Below are positions 55,270 to 64,000 of a DNA stretch of 64,000 nt, piece after piece. The translations under genes and the position numbers were made by a program. This DNA comes from Novosphingobium sp. G106 (GTDB lineage: Bacteria > Pseudomonadota > Alphaproteobacteria > Sphingomonadales > Sphingomonadaceae), in assembly GCF_019075875.1 (NCBI RefSeq), contig NZ_JAHOOZ010000001.1, positions 5,929,501 to 5,993,500 on the forward strand. The letters run 5' to 3'. Each line of letters opens with the position of its first letter. The stretch's first letter is position 1. The notes under the pieces were generated by a model, which searched no databases, was not told the origin of the DNA, and saw only the letters and a program-made list of their open reading frames with translations.

Positions 55270-55947
55270 GTGACCGAGAAGGCAAAGCGAATTTCCGAAA
55301 CTGCAAGCGGCGGTGAAACCGCGCTGATCCTGGCGGCCGAACGGCTTTTCGCCGAGCGCGGGATCGAGGCCGTGGCGCTGCGGCATGTCAACCAGGCGGC
55401 GAACCAGCGCAACATGTCGGCCGCGCACTATCACTTCGGTTCGCGCGAGGGGCTGGTCCATGCGGTGCTGATGTATCGCTGGCCCGACCTCGACCGCCGC
55501 CGCGGTGAAATGCTCGAGGGACGATCGGGTCGGCGGGACCTGCGCTTCTATCTGGAGGCCTTCGTCCAGCCGCTGATTGAGGAACTGCAGCCGCGCGACG
55601 AGGGTAACTTCTATATCCGCTTTATGCAGCAATATGAGCGCTTTAGGCAGGACTACTCGGTGGCTCGCGAACTTACACCGGTCAGCGTCGAGATCTACGA
55701 TCGCATTGAGAGCCTGATCGCCTACGTGCCCGCCGAGGTCCGCCGGCTGCGCATCGGCTACCTGATCAACATGATCCATTCGGTCCTGGCCATTGCCGAG
55801 GAACGGCTCGGCAAGGGCGAGGTCGCGGCGAGCGAGATCGCGCTGATCGGCGCCAATCTGATCGACATGTGCGTCAGTGCTCTGACGGCGCCGCTGTCGC
55901 TCGATACCCAGGCGCTGCTTCCCGGGGAGCCAAGCGCGGTGCACTGA
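55270..55947 (+). CDS. TetR-family transcriptional regulator
   Basis: A regulator of about 225 residues. The helix-turn-helix reads ILAAERLFAERGIEAVALRH, then MSAAHYHFGSREGLVHAVL, typical of TetR. A C-terminal ligand domain follows. I prefer GTG 55270 as start, which leaves a control region for the divergent genes; an in-frame ATG lies at about 55207. It likely represses the downstream SDR-DUF1214-sulfotransferase operon, the LLM gene, or both. Confidence 0.9.
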   Translation: MTEKAKRISETASGGETALILAAERLFAERGIEAVALRHVNQAANQRNMSAAHYHFGSREGLVHAVLMYRWPDLDRRRGEMLEGRSGRRDLRFYLEAFVQPLIEELQPRDEGNFYIRFMQQYERFRQDYSVARELTPVSVEIYDRIESLIAYVPAEVRRLRIGYLINMIHSVLAIAEERLGKGEVAASEIALIGANLIDMCVSALTAPLSLDTQALLPGEPSAVH

Positions 55948-56029
55948 AGGTCAAGTCGCGGCGATCGGGGCTGCTTGACTCTGCTATTAATTCCATAAGA
56001 TTATTTGATACGAGAGGAGAGAGTCGGTC

Positions 56030-56791
56030 ATGGCTATGCTGGAGGGCAAGGTTGCCCTGATCACCGGGGCGGGCACGGGCATCGGCAAGGGCACGGCGCT
56101 GATGTTTGCCGCACAGGGCGCGCATGTCGTCATCGCCGCGCGCCGCGAGGGGCCGCTGCAGGAGACCTCCGCCCTGGCACCCGGGCGCATCTCCTATGTC
56201 CAGATGGACCTCAACAGCCACGACGACCGGGCGCGGGCGCTCCAGACCGTGATCGACCGCCACGGCAGGCTCGACGTGCTCGTCAGCAACGCCGGCGCGC
56301 AGCTCTGGAAGAGCTTCGAGGATACCAGCGACGAAGAGATCGAGGACATCTATCAGACCAACCTCGCCTCAACCGTGCGCTTCATAAAGCAGGCGGTGCC
56401 CTATCTCGAAGCGAGCAAGGGCAATATCGTCATCGTCTCATCGACCGCGGGGCGCTACACGCTGAGTCCTTCGCAGTGGCTGTCGGTCTACGGCGCCTCG
56501 AAGGCCGGGCTCAACCAGTTCACTCGGTCGGTGGCGCCCGAGCTCGGGCCCAAGGGCATTCGCATCAACGCCGTCGCGCCGGGCCTGACCCGCGGCGAAT
56601 ATGCCGACGGCAGCCGCTCGTTCGACGAGCCGGAAACCAAGGCCTGGGTCCAGTCGGTGACCCCACTCGGCCGCATGGGCGAGCCAGAGGACATCGCCAA
56701 GGTCATAACCTTCATGGCTAGCGACATGGCCTCCTGGGTCACGGGGCAAGTGCTCGACGCCAGCGGCGGCTGGCAGATTTCAGCAGGTTGA
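56030..56791 (+). CDS. SDR-family dehydrogenase
   Basis: A 253-residue SDR with ITGAGTGIGKG, the SNAG motif and active site YGASK. An NAD(P)-dependent alcohol/ketone oxidoreductase. It begins 82 bases after the TetR-type gene and overlaps the frame of the next SDR region. The C-terminus ends in the usual LDASGGWQ. The substrate is unknown. Confidence 0.93.
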   Translation: MAMLEGKVALITGAGTGIGKGTALMFAAQGAHVVIAARREGPLQETSALAPGRISYVQMDLNSHDDRARALQTVIDRHGRLDVLVSNAGAQLWKSFEDTSDEEIEDIYQTNLASTVRFIKQAVPYLEASKGNIVIVSSTAGRYTLSPSQWLSVYGASKAGLNQFTRSVAPELGPKGIRINAVAPGLTRGEYADGSRSFDEPETKAWVQSVTPLGRMGEPEDIAKVITFMASDMASWVTGQVLDASGGWQISAG

Positions 56792-56817
56792 GCGGATCGG
56801 GTTTGAGGAGAGCCGAG

Positions 56818-57636
56818 ATGAGCGAAGGCAAGGCAGTTCTGGTCACCGGCGCGGCCGGCGGCATCGGCCGCGCTACTTGTGAGCGGCTGGCGGCCAATGG
56901 CTGGCAGGTGCTCGCGGCCGACTATGATGCTGGCAAGCTGGCCTGGGCCGAAGGCAAGGCGAACATATCCGCAATCGCCGTGGATGTGTCGTCCGAAGCC
57001 GACAACGCCCGCATGGCCGCCGAAGCGCAGGCCCGGTTCGGCGGGCTCGACGCAGCCGCGCTAAATGCGGGCATCGGCGGCGGCGGGTCGATCGACGATC
57101 TGCCCTTTGCCGAGTTCCAGCGGATCCTCGGCGTCAATCTGGTCGGCCCCGTGCTCGGCGTACGCGCGGCTCTGCCGTTGCTGCGTAAGCGCGGCAACGG
57201 TGCCATCGCGATCACCTCTTCGACGATGGGCGTGGCCGGCGATTCCGAGAACTGGGCCTATTCGATGACCAAGCATGCGCTGATCGGGCTCGTCCGCAGC
57301 CTGGCGCGCGAGATCGGCTGGGAGGGCATCCGCATCAACGCGCTCTGCCCCGGGCCGACCAAGACGGCCATCGCCGGCATGGAAGGCATGGACGGCGTGG
57401 TCGAAGACAATCTGCCGCCGCACTACCATGTGCTCAAGCGGCAGGTCCCGCTGCAGCGCTGGGCCGATCCCGACGAAATGGCGAGCGTGATCGAGTTCCT
57501 GATCTCGCCGGCTGCTTCCTACGTCAACGGCCACGCGCTTGTTGCCGATGGCGGGGCCGTGACGGGCAGCGGCCTGATGGCGCCCAAGGCGAGCGCCGCA
57601 CCGACCTATCCCGCAGATCTCAAGGAACAGGCATAA
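56818..57636 (+). CDS. SDR-family dehydrogenase
   Basis: A 272-residue SDR with VTGAAGGIGRA, NAGIGGGG, and active site YSMTK. The start is the ATG at 56818 behind GAGGAG. It is the second of two adjacent SDRs, which may catalyse successive oxidations of the same pathway intermediate. The DUF1214-like gene starts 4 bases after its stop. Confidence 0.92.
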   Translation: MSEGKAVLVTGAAGGIGRATCERLAANGWQVLAADYDAGKLAWAEGKANISAIAVDVSSEADNARMAAEAQARFGGLDAAALNAGIGGGGSIDDLPFAEFQRILGVNLVGPVLGVRAALPLLRKRGNGAIAITSSTMGVAGDSENWAYSMTKHALIGLVRSLAREIGWEGIRINALCPGPTKTAIAGMEGMDGVVEDNLPPHYHVLKRQVPLQRWADPDEMASVIEFLISPAASYVNGHALVADGGAVTGSGLMAPKASAAPTYPADLKEQA

Positions 57637-57640
57637 CGCG

Positions 57641-58927
57641 ATGAGCGACGACACCACTGCCATGTCCCAGGACAATTTCGTTCCTGTGGCCGAGACGGCC
57701 AAACGCGCGCCGGCCGACTTCTCCTCCGACGAGACTGCGCTGGCCTATGCCAATGGCGAGCTCGACAAGCTCGTAGAGTCGATGCGTTACTCATTGAAAA
57801 AGCAGATAGTCGGCTGGCCTGACGACGACCGCGAGCTCAACACTTACGAAGCCCTGCGCCATCTCCTGCGCAACATGAGCTTCGGCCATGCCGCCCATGT
57901 CGAGGGCGACTACGGCAACCCGACCTTGACCAAGATGGGCGGCACCAACCGGATCCAGTTCCAGCTCCAGTCGACCGACTGCAACTATCACTCGGCGATC
58001 CTGCACGGCGCCTATAGCTATCGCCTCAAGGGCTATCGCGGGACCTGCAGGGTGTTCCAGATGAGCACTTTCAACAGCCATTCGTGCGACTTCGTTGGCG
58101 GCTGGAAGATGATCGGCAACATGAACAACGTCGACACGCCGAAGCTTGCCGCGGGCAAGGAGATCGACGTCGTGCTGAGCCACAAGAAGCCAGCCGATCT
58201 CGGCGATGCGCTTTGGCTGGAGCTGCCCGAGGGCCGTTGCGAGCTGCATCTTCGCCAGTACTATGCCGACTGGTTCGGCGAGGAGCCGGCGAGCCTGACG
58301 CTGACCTGCGAGAACCAGATCTTCCCGCCGCCGCTGCTTGACCGGGAAAGCTCGGAAACGCGGTTCAAGCGGCTTGTCGACCTACTGCGCGTCCATGCCG
58401 ATTTCTGCGAGGCGGGAGTCCGGCAGCACCTCAACTCGCCGGCCGATCGGATCGGTCGCATGATCGTGCCCGGCGCCTTCGCCGGCACCGACTATTTCTC
58501 GGGCTATTTCCGCTGCAAGTCCGACGAGGCGGTGATCATCGAGATCGACAAGCCCGACTGCGAATACTGGAATGTCGAGCTCGCCCAGCTGCAGTGGGAG
58601 CCGGGCGACTACTGGGCTCGGCTGGTCAACTACAACCTGGCGCAGGTCCACTACGAGGCCGACGGCAAAGTGCGCTTCATCGCCAGCTGGAGCGATCCCG
58701 GCCTGCCGAACTGGTTCGATTGCTCGGGCCGCAACCTCCACCTGATCGGCTTCCGCTTCTTCGAGGCCAGGTCCGAGCACGGCGAACCCCGCGTGAAGAC
58801 GGTGCCGCTTGCCGAGCTATCCAATCACATCTCAAGCGACATGCCGCGGGTCACGCGCGGCCAGCGGCAGGCGCAGATGGAGCAGCGGCTCCTCTCGGTC
58901 TACCGACGCCGTTTCAACGACTTCTGA
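57641..58927 (+). CDS. DUF1214-like protein (paralog of the 25.3-26.6 kb gene)
   Basis: A 428-residue protein. The C-terminal part has DEAVIIEIDKPDCEYWNVEL, VRFIASWSDPGLPNWFDCSG and the tail MPRVTRGQRQAQMEQRL, which parallel the protein at 25305-26570. The N-terminal half (LRHLLRNMSFGHAAHVEGDY, YSYRLKGYRGTCRVFQM) has no recognised motif. The function is unknown. Its position between SDRs and a sulfotransferase-like gene suggests a catabolic or modifying enzyme. Confidence 0.82.
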   Translation: MSDDTTAMSQDNFVPVAETAKRAPADFSSDETALAYANGELDKLVESMRYSLKKQIVGWPDDDRELNTYEALRHLLRNMSFGHAAHVEGDYGNPTLTKMGGTNRIQFQLQSTDCNYHSAILHGAYSYRLKGYRGTCRVFQMSTFNSHSCDFVGGWKMIGNMNNVDTPKLAAGKEIDVVLSHKKPADLGDALWLELPEGRCELHLRQYYADWFGEEPASLTLTCENQIFPPPLLDRESSETRFKRLVDLLRVHADFCEAGVRQHLNSPADRIGRMIVPGAFAGTDYFSGYFRCKSDEAVIIEIDKPDCEYWNVELAQLQWEPGDYWARLVNYNLAQVHYEADGKVRFIASWSDPGLPNWFDCSGRNLHLIGFRFFEARSEHGEPRVKTVPLAELSNHISSDMPRVTRGQRQAQMEQRLLSVYRRRFNDF

Positions 58928-58942
58928 TAGGGACCGCCGACA

Positions 58943-60121
58943 ATGGATGAGCTGGCACGGGCCAAGCAGGCCTTTACCTTCGAGCCTCTGCTCGACGCGG
59001 CCTTTGCCGAGGCGGACACGGGCGCAAAAGCGTTTCGAGACGAGGGCTTCTTTCCCAACCTGCGCAAGGTTCTGGAGATTCCGCACAACATCGACATCTC
59101 GCTGCGCGGCGTGCAGATCATGCAGGCGAATTCGCTGCGCTTTTTGGTCAACCGGCTGCGCTGGGAAGCCGATGTCGCGAAGCATCCCGAGATCCTAGAC
59201 GAGGACGTCGACGATCCGATCGTCGTCCTTGGCCTGCCGCGCAGCGGCACGACCAAGATGCAGCGCTTCCTGTCGGCCGATCCCAGCCTGCAGGCGACGC
59301 CGGCCTGGGCGATGTGGAATCCGGCACCCTTTCCCGGCGAGCAGCGCGGCGAGGCTCATTTGCGGCGCGACTGGGCCAACCGCATGATGAATGCAGTGAC
59401 CAACACGGGCGAGACCTACCAGAAGATGCACGAATTCGCTGCCGACGAGGCCGAGGAATCGAGCTTCATCCCGATCATGAACTTCGACTCGATCGGCCAG
59501 TTCATCACCGCGCCCGACTACAAGTACCTCGAATGGTTCCGCTCGCGCAGCCGCGTGCCCTCGCAGGCCTATCTCAAGGAGATGCTCAAGTATCTCCAGT
59601 GGCAGCAGGGCGGCAAGAAAGGCCCCTGCCTACTCAAGAATCCCTGCAATACCGGGGAGTTCCTGGAAGTCCTTGAGGTCTTCCCCAAGGCCACTTTCGT
59701 GATGTCGCGGCGCGACATCTACAAGACCATGGGCTCGTCGATGCGGATGGGCACCGAGATATTGCAGAACACCTTCGATCCGCTCGACCCCAAGTTCGTC
59801 GGCCAGTACACGGTCGACAACTGGGCCTACGAGACCAAGCGTTACCTGCAGCAGCTCAAGGACAAGGGGCCTGAGGTGCGGCTGCTCGAATGCGACTACA
59901 AGACCAGCATCGCCGACGGCATCAGCGTCGCGCGTGATCTCTACGACCTGGCCGGCTTGCCCTGGACCAGAGAAGGCGAGGCGGCGATGCGCCAGTGGGA
60001 CATCGACAACCCGCGGCACAAACTGGGTTCCTACGGCTACGACCTCGAGGATTACGGCTGGTCCGAGGAAAAGATCGCCGAAGCCTTCGGCCCGGTCGCC
60101 GAGGAATGGCGCGGCAAATAG
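58943..60121 (+). CDS. Sulfotransferase-family protein
   Basis: A 392-residue protein of the Sulfotransfer_3 type. The 5'-phosphosulfate loop is VVLGLPRSGTTKMQRFL; the 3'-phosphate region is FVMSRRDIYKTMGSSMRMG. It would transfer sulfate from PAPS to an alcohol, though in catabolic operons of this kind such proteins may act on activated substrates. It begins 15 bases after the DUF1214-like gene and is followed by a VOC gene. Confidence 0.88.
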   Translation: MDELARAKQAFTFEPLLDAAFAEADTGAKAFRDEGFFPNLRKVLEIPHNIDISLRGVQIMQANSLRFLVNRLRWEADVAKHPEILDEDVDDPIVVLGLPRSGTTKMQRFLSADPSLQATPAWAMWNPAPFPGEQRGEAHLRRDWANRMMNAVTNTGETYQKMHEFAADEAEESSFIPIMNFDSIGQFITAPDYKYLEWFRSRSRVPSQAYLKEMLKYLQWQQGGKKGPCLLKNPCNTGEFLEVLEVFPKATFVMSRRDIYKTMGSSMRMGTEILQNTFDPLDPKFVGQYTVDNWAYETKRYLQQLKDKGPEVRLLECDYKTSIADGISVARDLYDLAGLPWTREGEAAMRQWDIDNPRHKLGSYGYDLEDYGWSEEKIAEAFGPVAEEWRGK

Positions 60122-60131
60122 GAGAGATACG

Positions 60132-60641
60132 ATGATGTTCCTGCGCGGGCACATGCAGAATGCCTATGTCACCCACGATCTCGACAAGGCCATCGAGATC
60201 ATCGGCAACCAGTACGGCATGGAGCCGTTCCAGCGGATCGATCCCGTGCTGACGATCAAGACGCCGAAGGGCAACCAGCCGATGTCGAACCGGGTGGCGT
60301 CCTACTGGGCGGGCGGCCTCAATATCGAGATAATCCAGCCGGTGTCGGGCTATGTCGACGACTACCTGAACATGCTGCCGGCCGACAAGACCGACTGCGT
60401 GCCGCGCTTTCACCACATCTCGCTGCGCCGCGACGACGAGGCCGAGATGCGCAAGGAGATCGCCGCACTTGGCCTGCCGCTCGCCTTCGAAGGCCCGCTG
60501 ACCAGTGAGGCGGACATTCCGCCGCTGATCTTCGTCTATCTCGATGGCCGGGCCTCGCTGGGTCACTATGTCGAGTTTACCTGGAAGAGCCCCGAGGCCT
60601 GGCAGTTCGTCGGCTGGCCCGAGGGACGCCCGGTCTGGTGA
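60132..60641 (+). CDS. VOC-family protein
   Basis: A 169-residue VOC-fold protein: HMQNAYVTHDLDKAIEII, then RFHHISLRRDDEAEMRKEI, and a C-terminal GHYVEFTWKSPEAW. The likely metal ligands are His in FHHISL and Glu in YVEFTW. It starts 10 bases after the sulfotransferase-like gene. A close paralog is encoded convergently just downstream. Confidence 0.88.
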   Translation: MMFLRGHMQNAYVTHDLDKAIEIIGNQYGMEPFQRIDPVLTIKTPKGNQPMSNRVASYWAGGLNIEIIQPVSGYVDDYLNMLPADKTDCVPRFHHISLRRDDEAEMRKEIAALGLPLAFEGPLTSEADIPPLIFVYLDGRASLGHYVEFTWKSPEAWQFVGWPEGRPVW

Positions 60642-60642
60642 T

Positions 60643-60718
60643 CCCCCGCCCAGGCGGGGGTCTCAGGCCGTTTCAGTGCGAGTCCTTGTCCGCCTGAGGT
60701 CCCCGTGTTCGCGGGGAC
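60643..60718. terminator. Hairpin cluster between convergent VOC genes
   Basis: CCCCCGCC-CA-GGCGGGGG (60643-60660), CTCAGGC...GCCTGAG (60663-60698) and GTCCCCG-TGTTCG-CGGGGAC (60699-60718) form nested stem-loops. They probably stop transcription from both sides and resemble repetitive elements of sphingomonads. Confidence 0.6.
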
Positions 60719-60727
60719 ACTGTGCCC

Positions 60728-61219
60728 TCAGGCCTGGACCGGCTTGTCCTTCGGCCAGCCCTGCATGTCCCAGCCTTCGGGCGTGGCATAGATATATTCG
60801 TAGGCGTGCCCCAACGTCTCGCGGCCGTCGAGGTAGATGAAGACGAGCCCGGGCACCGAGCTTTCGAACAGGACCGGGAAGCCCAGTTCCGCGATCTCCT
60901 TGCGCATCGCCGCCTCGTCGTCGCGGCGCACCGCGATGTGGTGGAACTGCGGCGTGAAGTCAGACTTGTCGGCGGGCAGGGCGGGCAGATAGTGGTCGAC
61001 GAAGCCCTTGACCGGCTCGATCAGTTCGATCTGCAGGCCGTCCTTCCAGCCGAGCGCTGCCTTCACGCTCGATTCCTTCGGCCCTTCGGGGGTTTGCAGC
61101 ACCATGTCGGGTTCGAACACGATCCAGTCGGTCTTGCCGAAGCGGTCGTCGATCAGGTCCATCGCCTTGTAGAGATCGTGCGTCACATAGGCGTTCTGGA
61201 AATGGTTCTTCAGGAACAT
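60728..61219 (-). CDS. VOC-family protein (paralog of 60132-60641)
   Basis: A 163-residue VOC-fold protein: HFQNAYVTHDLYKAMDLI, QFHHIAVRRDDEAAMRKEIA and GHAYEYIYATPEGWDMQGWP. It is clearly homologous to the protein encoded on the opposite strand 86 bases away. The ATG at 61219 fits the paralog start. The pair may act on different isomers of one substrate, or form a heterodimer. Confidence 0.88.
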   Translation of the reverse strand: MFLKNHFQNAYVTHDLYKAMDLIDDRFGKTDWIVFEPDMVLQTPEGPKESSVKAALGWKDGLQIELIEPVKGFVDHYLPALPADKSDFTPQFHHIAVRRDDEAAMRKEIAELGFPVLFESSVPGLVFIYLDGRETLGHAYEYIYATPEGWDMQGWPKDKPVQA

Positions 61220-61443
61220 GCGCCGGTCCTCTGCCCGTTGATTGTCGTTGGGGTTTCGCCTGTGGTGCTGTGCTCTCTGGTGGCGGTCAAGCCATCCGGC
61301 CGCCCGGTCAATTGCGGTTACCTTACCGGGCCATATGTGGCGGGGCCGCGAGGCGGTTAGAGATATATCAACCATGCGCGGGCATCAGGGCACGGTCCCG
61401 ACAGCTGCAAAGGCCGGGGGCAGGGCGCCTAGGAAAAGAGCAA

Positions 61444-64000
61444 CGATGCATCGAGCCGAGTCCCTGATTGCCCGCCTGTGGGACTCGCGGCGCCGTCATG
61501 CAACGGATACGGCCATCTTCGCCTGCGCTTGCACTGCGATCGCGCTCGGCCTGCTGGGAGCGTCGGGCTGGCTTTTCGATAGCGACTGGCTACACGGATC
61601 CCTGATCGTCTTCACCACGATCAACCCGGCGACTTCGACTGCGCTCGTGATGGGCGGCACGTCGGTTGCCCTCGCCGGCGCCGGAAGGCCCCGTCTCGCT
61701 GCCTTGGCGGCCGTGGTGCTCATGGCCATCGCTCAGGCGAAACTGGTCGATCTGGCCTGTGGCTGTGTCCCAGTCGACAGGCTGCTTTTCACCGACCGGC
61801 TCGATACCATGCTCTACACGCCGAGCAGGATGGCGCCGAACACGGCCATCGCGATGCTGTTCAGCGGCATCGCGCTGGCCTTGATCCATGTCCCCAGCCG
61901 GCGGGCCAAGCTGCTGGCGCAGCTGTTCACCTCCTGGGTGATGCTGACGGCGATGTTCGTGCTCGTCGGCTATGCTTTCGACCTGCTCTATTTCAGCAAG
62001 ATTGGCACCTATCTGCCGATGGCGAAGCCGACGGCACTCGGGCTCATCGCCATAGGAATCGGCAGCTTCCTGCTGACGCGCGAGATCGGTCTGGTGATGA
62101 TCTGGCGTGACCGCGGACCGGCGGGAACGATGTTCCGCAAGACCTTGCCGCTTCTTGTGATGCTTCCGCTGGTCGCGGGCGTCCTGCGCATCTGGGGCCT
62201 GCAGAAGGGCCTCTACAGCGAGGAAGCCGGCATAGCGCTGCAGATCATCACCAACATCATCATCACCACGACGCTGCTGATGGTCGGCACGCTGGCGCTT
62301 TTCCGCAGCGATCTCGCCCGGCGCGAGCGGGAAATCGAACTGCGCAACAGCGAGCAGTTCAACCGGCTCGTCGCCTCGGCCAATCCTGACTGCATCTCGC
62401 TGCTCGACGAGGATCACACCACGCTCTTCGCCAATGAGGCGCTGCTGCAGGCGCACGGGCTGACCGATCTCGCCGACCTGCTGGGCAAGCCCTACGGCTA
62501 TCGGCTCGATCCCGCGGCCAAGGTCGAACGCGATGCCGCGCTGCTCGCAGCGCGCGACGGCGGCGTCGGCCGGTTTACGCTGTGCTACCCCGACGGCGAC
62601 GGCTGCGAGCGCTGGTTCGATACGATCATCTCGAAGCTTCCGCCCGATCACGACTGGCCGTTCCGCTACCTGGCCATTTCGCGCGATATTTCCGAGAAAC
62701 GCGAGATCGAGGACCAGGTGCGGTGGAAGGCGTCGCACGACGATCTGACTCATTTGCCCAACCGCGCGCAGTTCCAGCTACATCTCGACGGCTATGTCCG
62801 GCAGGCCAGGCAGGAAGGCTTCGCCCTGCTGCTGCTCGACATCGACAATTTCAAGATGGTCAACGACACGCTGGGCCACGACGCCGGCGACCGACTGCTG
62901 ATCACCGTCGCCGAGCGTCTCGCCAAGGCCGTGCGCCAGGGCGACATCGTCGCGCGCCTCGCCGGCGACGAATTCGCCGTGATCGCGCGCGACATTCGCA
63001 CTGAGCCCGGCGCGGTCGCCGTGGCCGAGCGGATATTCGAAAGCCTGCGCGAGCCCTGGCTCTACAAGGGACGGCTGGGGGAATGCCGCGTCAGCATCGG
63101 CGCCTCGCTTGCCCCGCGGCATGGCGATACCGCCGAGGAACTGTTCAAGCACGCCGACATCGCGCTCTATGACGCCAAGTCGCGCGGCAAGGGCCAGATC
63201 GCGGTGTTCCGTCCGAGCATGAAATCCGCGGTCGAGAAGCGCAACCGTCAAATCTCGCTGGCACGCCATGCGCTCAGCCGCGATTTCGTCATCCCCTATT
63301 ACCAGCCCAAGGTCGAGCTGTCCTCGGGGCGGGTGGCGGGCTTCGAGGCGCTGCTGCGCTGGCGTCACCCGACTCAGGGCGTGCAGATGCCGGCGACGAT
63401 CCAGGCCGCCTTCGAGGATCTCGAACTCGCGGGAGAAATCACCGAGCGGATGCTCAGCCACGTCCTGCTCGACATGCGGCGCTGGCTCGATCGCGGCCTG
63501 TCGTTCGGCCACGTCGCGATCAACGTGACGGCAGCCGACCTCAAGCAGGACGATTTCGCCGACCGCTTGCTCGAAAGCCTTCGCCGCCACGGACTGCCGC
63601 ACGATTGCCTGCAGGTCGAGATAACCGAGACTGTGTTCATGGGCCGCGGCGCCGAATATGTCGAACGCGCGCTGCGCCTGCTGCACGATTCCGGTATCCG
63701 CGTGGCGCTCGACGATTTCGGCACCGGCTATGCCTCGCTGTCGCACCTCAAGCAGTTCCCGGTCGACATCGTGAAGATCGACCGGTCGTTCCTGCACGAT
63801 TTCGCGCTCGATCCGCAGAACCAGGCGATCATCAATACGGTGATCAGCCTTGGCCACAGCCTCGACATCGCCATCGTCGCTGAGGGTATTGAGACGCCCG
63901 AGCAGGAGAGCCACCTGCTCGCCCGCGGCTGCACTTATGGCCAGGGCTACCTCTACGGCAAGGCCGTGCCCGCGCTGCGCGTGCCGCGGCTGCTGGCCGC
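61444..64000 (+). CDS. Membrane-bound PAS-GGDEF-EAL protein, C-terminus cut by window edge
   Basis: A cyclic-di-GMP enzyme of more than 850 residues. About eight N-terminal transmembrane helices (residues 20-290) are followed by a PAS domain (about 300-418), a GGDEF domain and an EAL domain. The GGDEF signature reads AGDEF (near residue 506), which can still be catalytic. The EAL domain starts FEALLRW (near 634) and has DDFGTGYASL and the KID motif, so phosphodiesterase activity is plausible. It may both make and break c-di-GMP and affect motility or adhesion. The ATG at 61444 is chosen from a purine-rich upstream site. Confidence 0.92.

Noticed and set aside
62961..62975. AGDEF as evidence of an inactive cyclase
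   Set aside because: Variants with Ala at the first Gly can be active, so loss of activity cannot be claimed.

Overview
The window reads as chromosome of a GC-rich alphaproteobacterium, most likely Sphingomonadales (Novosphingobium/Sphingobium/Sphingomonas type). The grounds are three TonB-dependent receptors, the CtrA inhibitor SciP, a UPF0262 protein, a PEP-CTERM-like secreted protein, and many SDR, CaiB/BaiF, VOC and NTF2-like catabolic genes. There is no rRNA, CRISPR array, insertion sequence or prophage. The species assignment is inference.

Layout. 0-1.9 kb: queuosine-precursor transporter (cut by the window edge), an epoxide-hydrolase-like protein whose nucleophile position is Asn, and tRNA-Arg(TCT). 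2.0-4.5 kb: a frameshifted cytochrome P450, its [2Fe-2S] ferredoxin, twin palindromes upstream, and a membrane-anchored LuxR-type regulator. 4.5-8.3 kb: a COG4705 membrane protein, an outer-membrane protein and an OmpR-type two-component system. 8.3-15.4 kb: a TonB receptor, then a YncE-like propeller - acid phosphatase - TonB receptor operon behind a Pho-box-like site, which suggests phosphorus scavenging. 15.4-18.5 kb: a candidate small RNA, a small membrane protein, sciP, a structured leader and flagellin. 18.5-30 kb: methyltransferase, CoA-transferase, TonB receptor, PEP-CTERM-like protein, then a catabolic island (VOC, cupin, DUF1214, TauD-type dioxygenase, a frameshifted CoA-transferase, MFS transporter). 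30.1-32.5 kb: rpoZ and ftsH, converging on a strong terminator.

32.6-34.5 kb is the most unusual stretch. A polymorphic-toxin-like gene with a lysozyme/transglycosylase-type C-terminus (split by a one-base shift) is followed, with 4-bp overlaps, by two paralogous AT-rich genes for exported proteins. I interpret this as a peptidoglycan-targeting effector with tandem periplasmic immunity proteins.

34.6-48.8 kb: NTF2-like and EthD proteins, hyuA/hyuB, SDRs, an aminotransferase, dnaB with a translationally coupled divergent SDR, UPF0262, a GH25-like protein, cytidine deaminase, nitroreductase and an AIM24-family protein. 48.8-61.2 kb: two regulator-linked catabolic operons (AraC with a phosphotriesterase-like enzyme, divergent from NTF2-SDR-NTF2-SDR; and TetR-SDR-SDR-DUF1214-sulfotransferase-VOC, divergent from an LLM oxidoreductase), with an orphan Flp pilin between them. 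61.4-64 kb: an edge-truncated membrane PAS-GGDEF-EAL protein.

Four genes carry single-base frameshifts, three of them in or beside homopolymer runs, so sequencing error has to be weighed against real decay.
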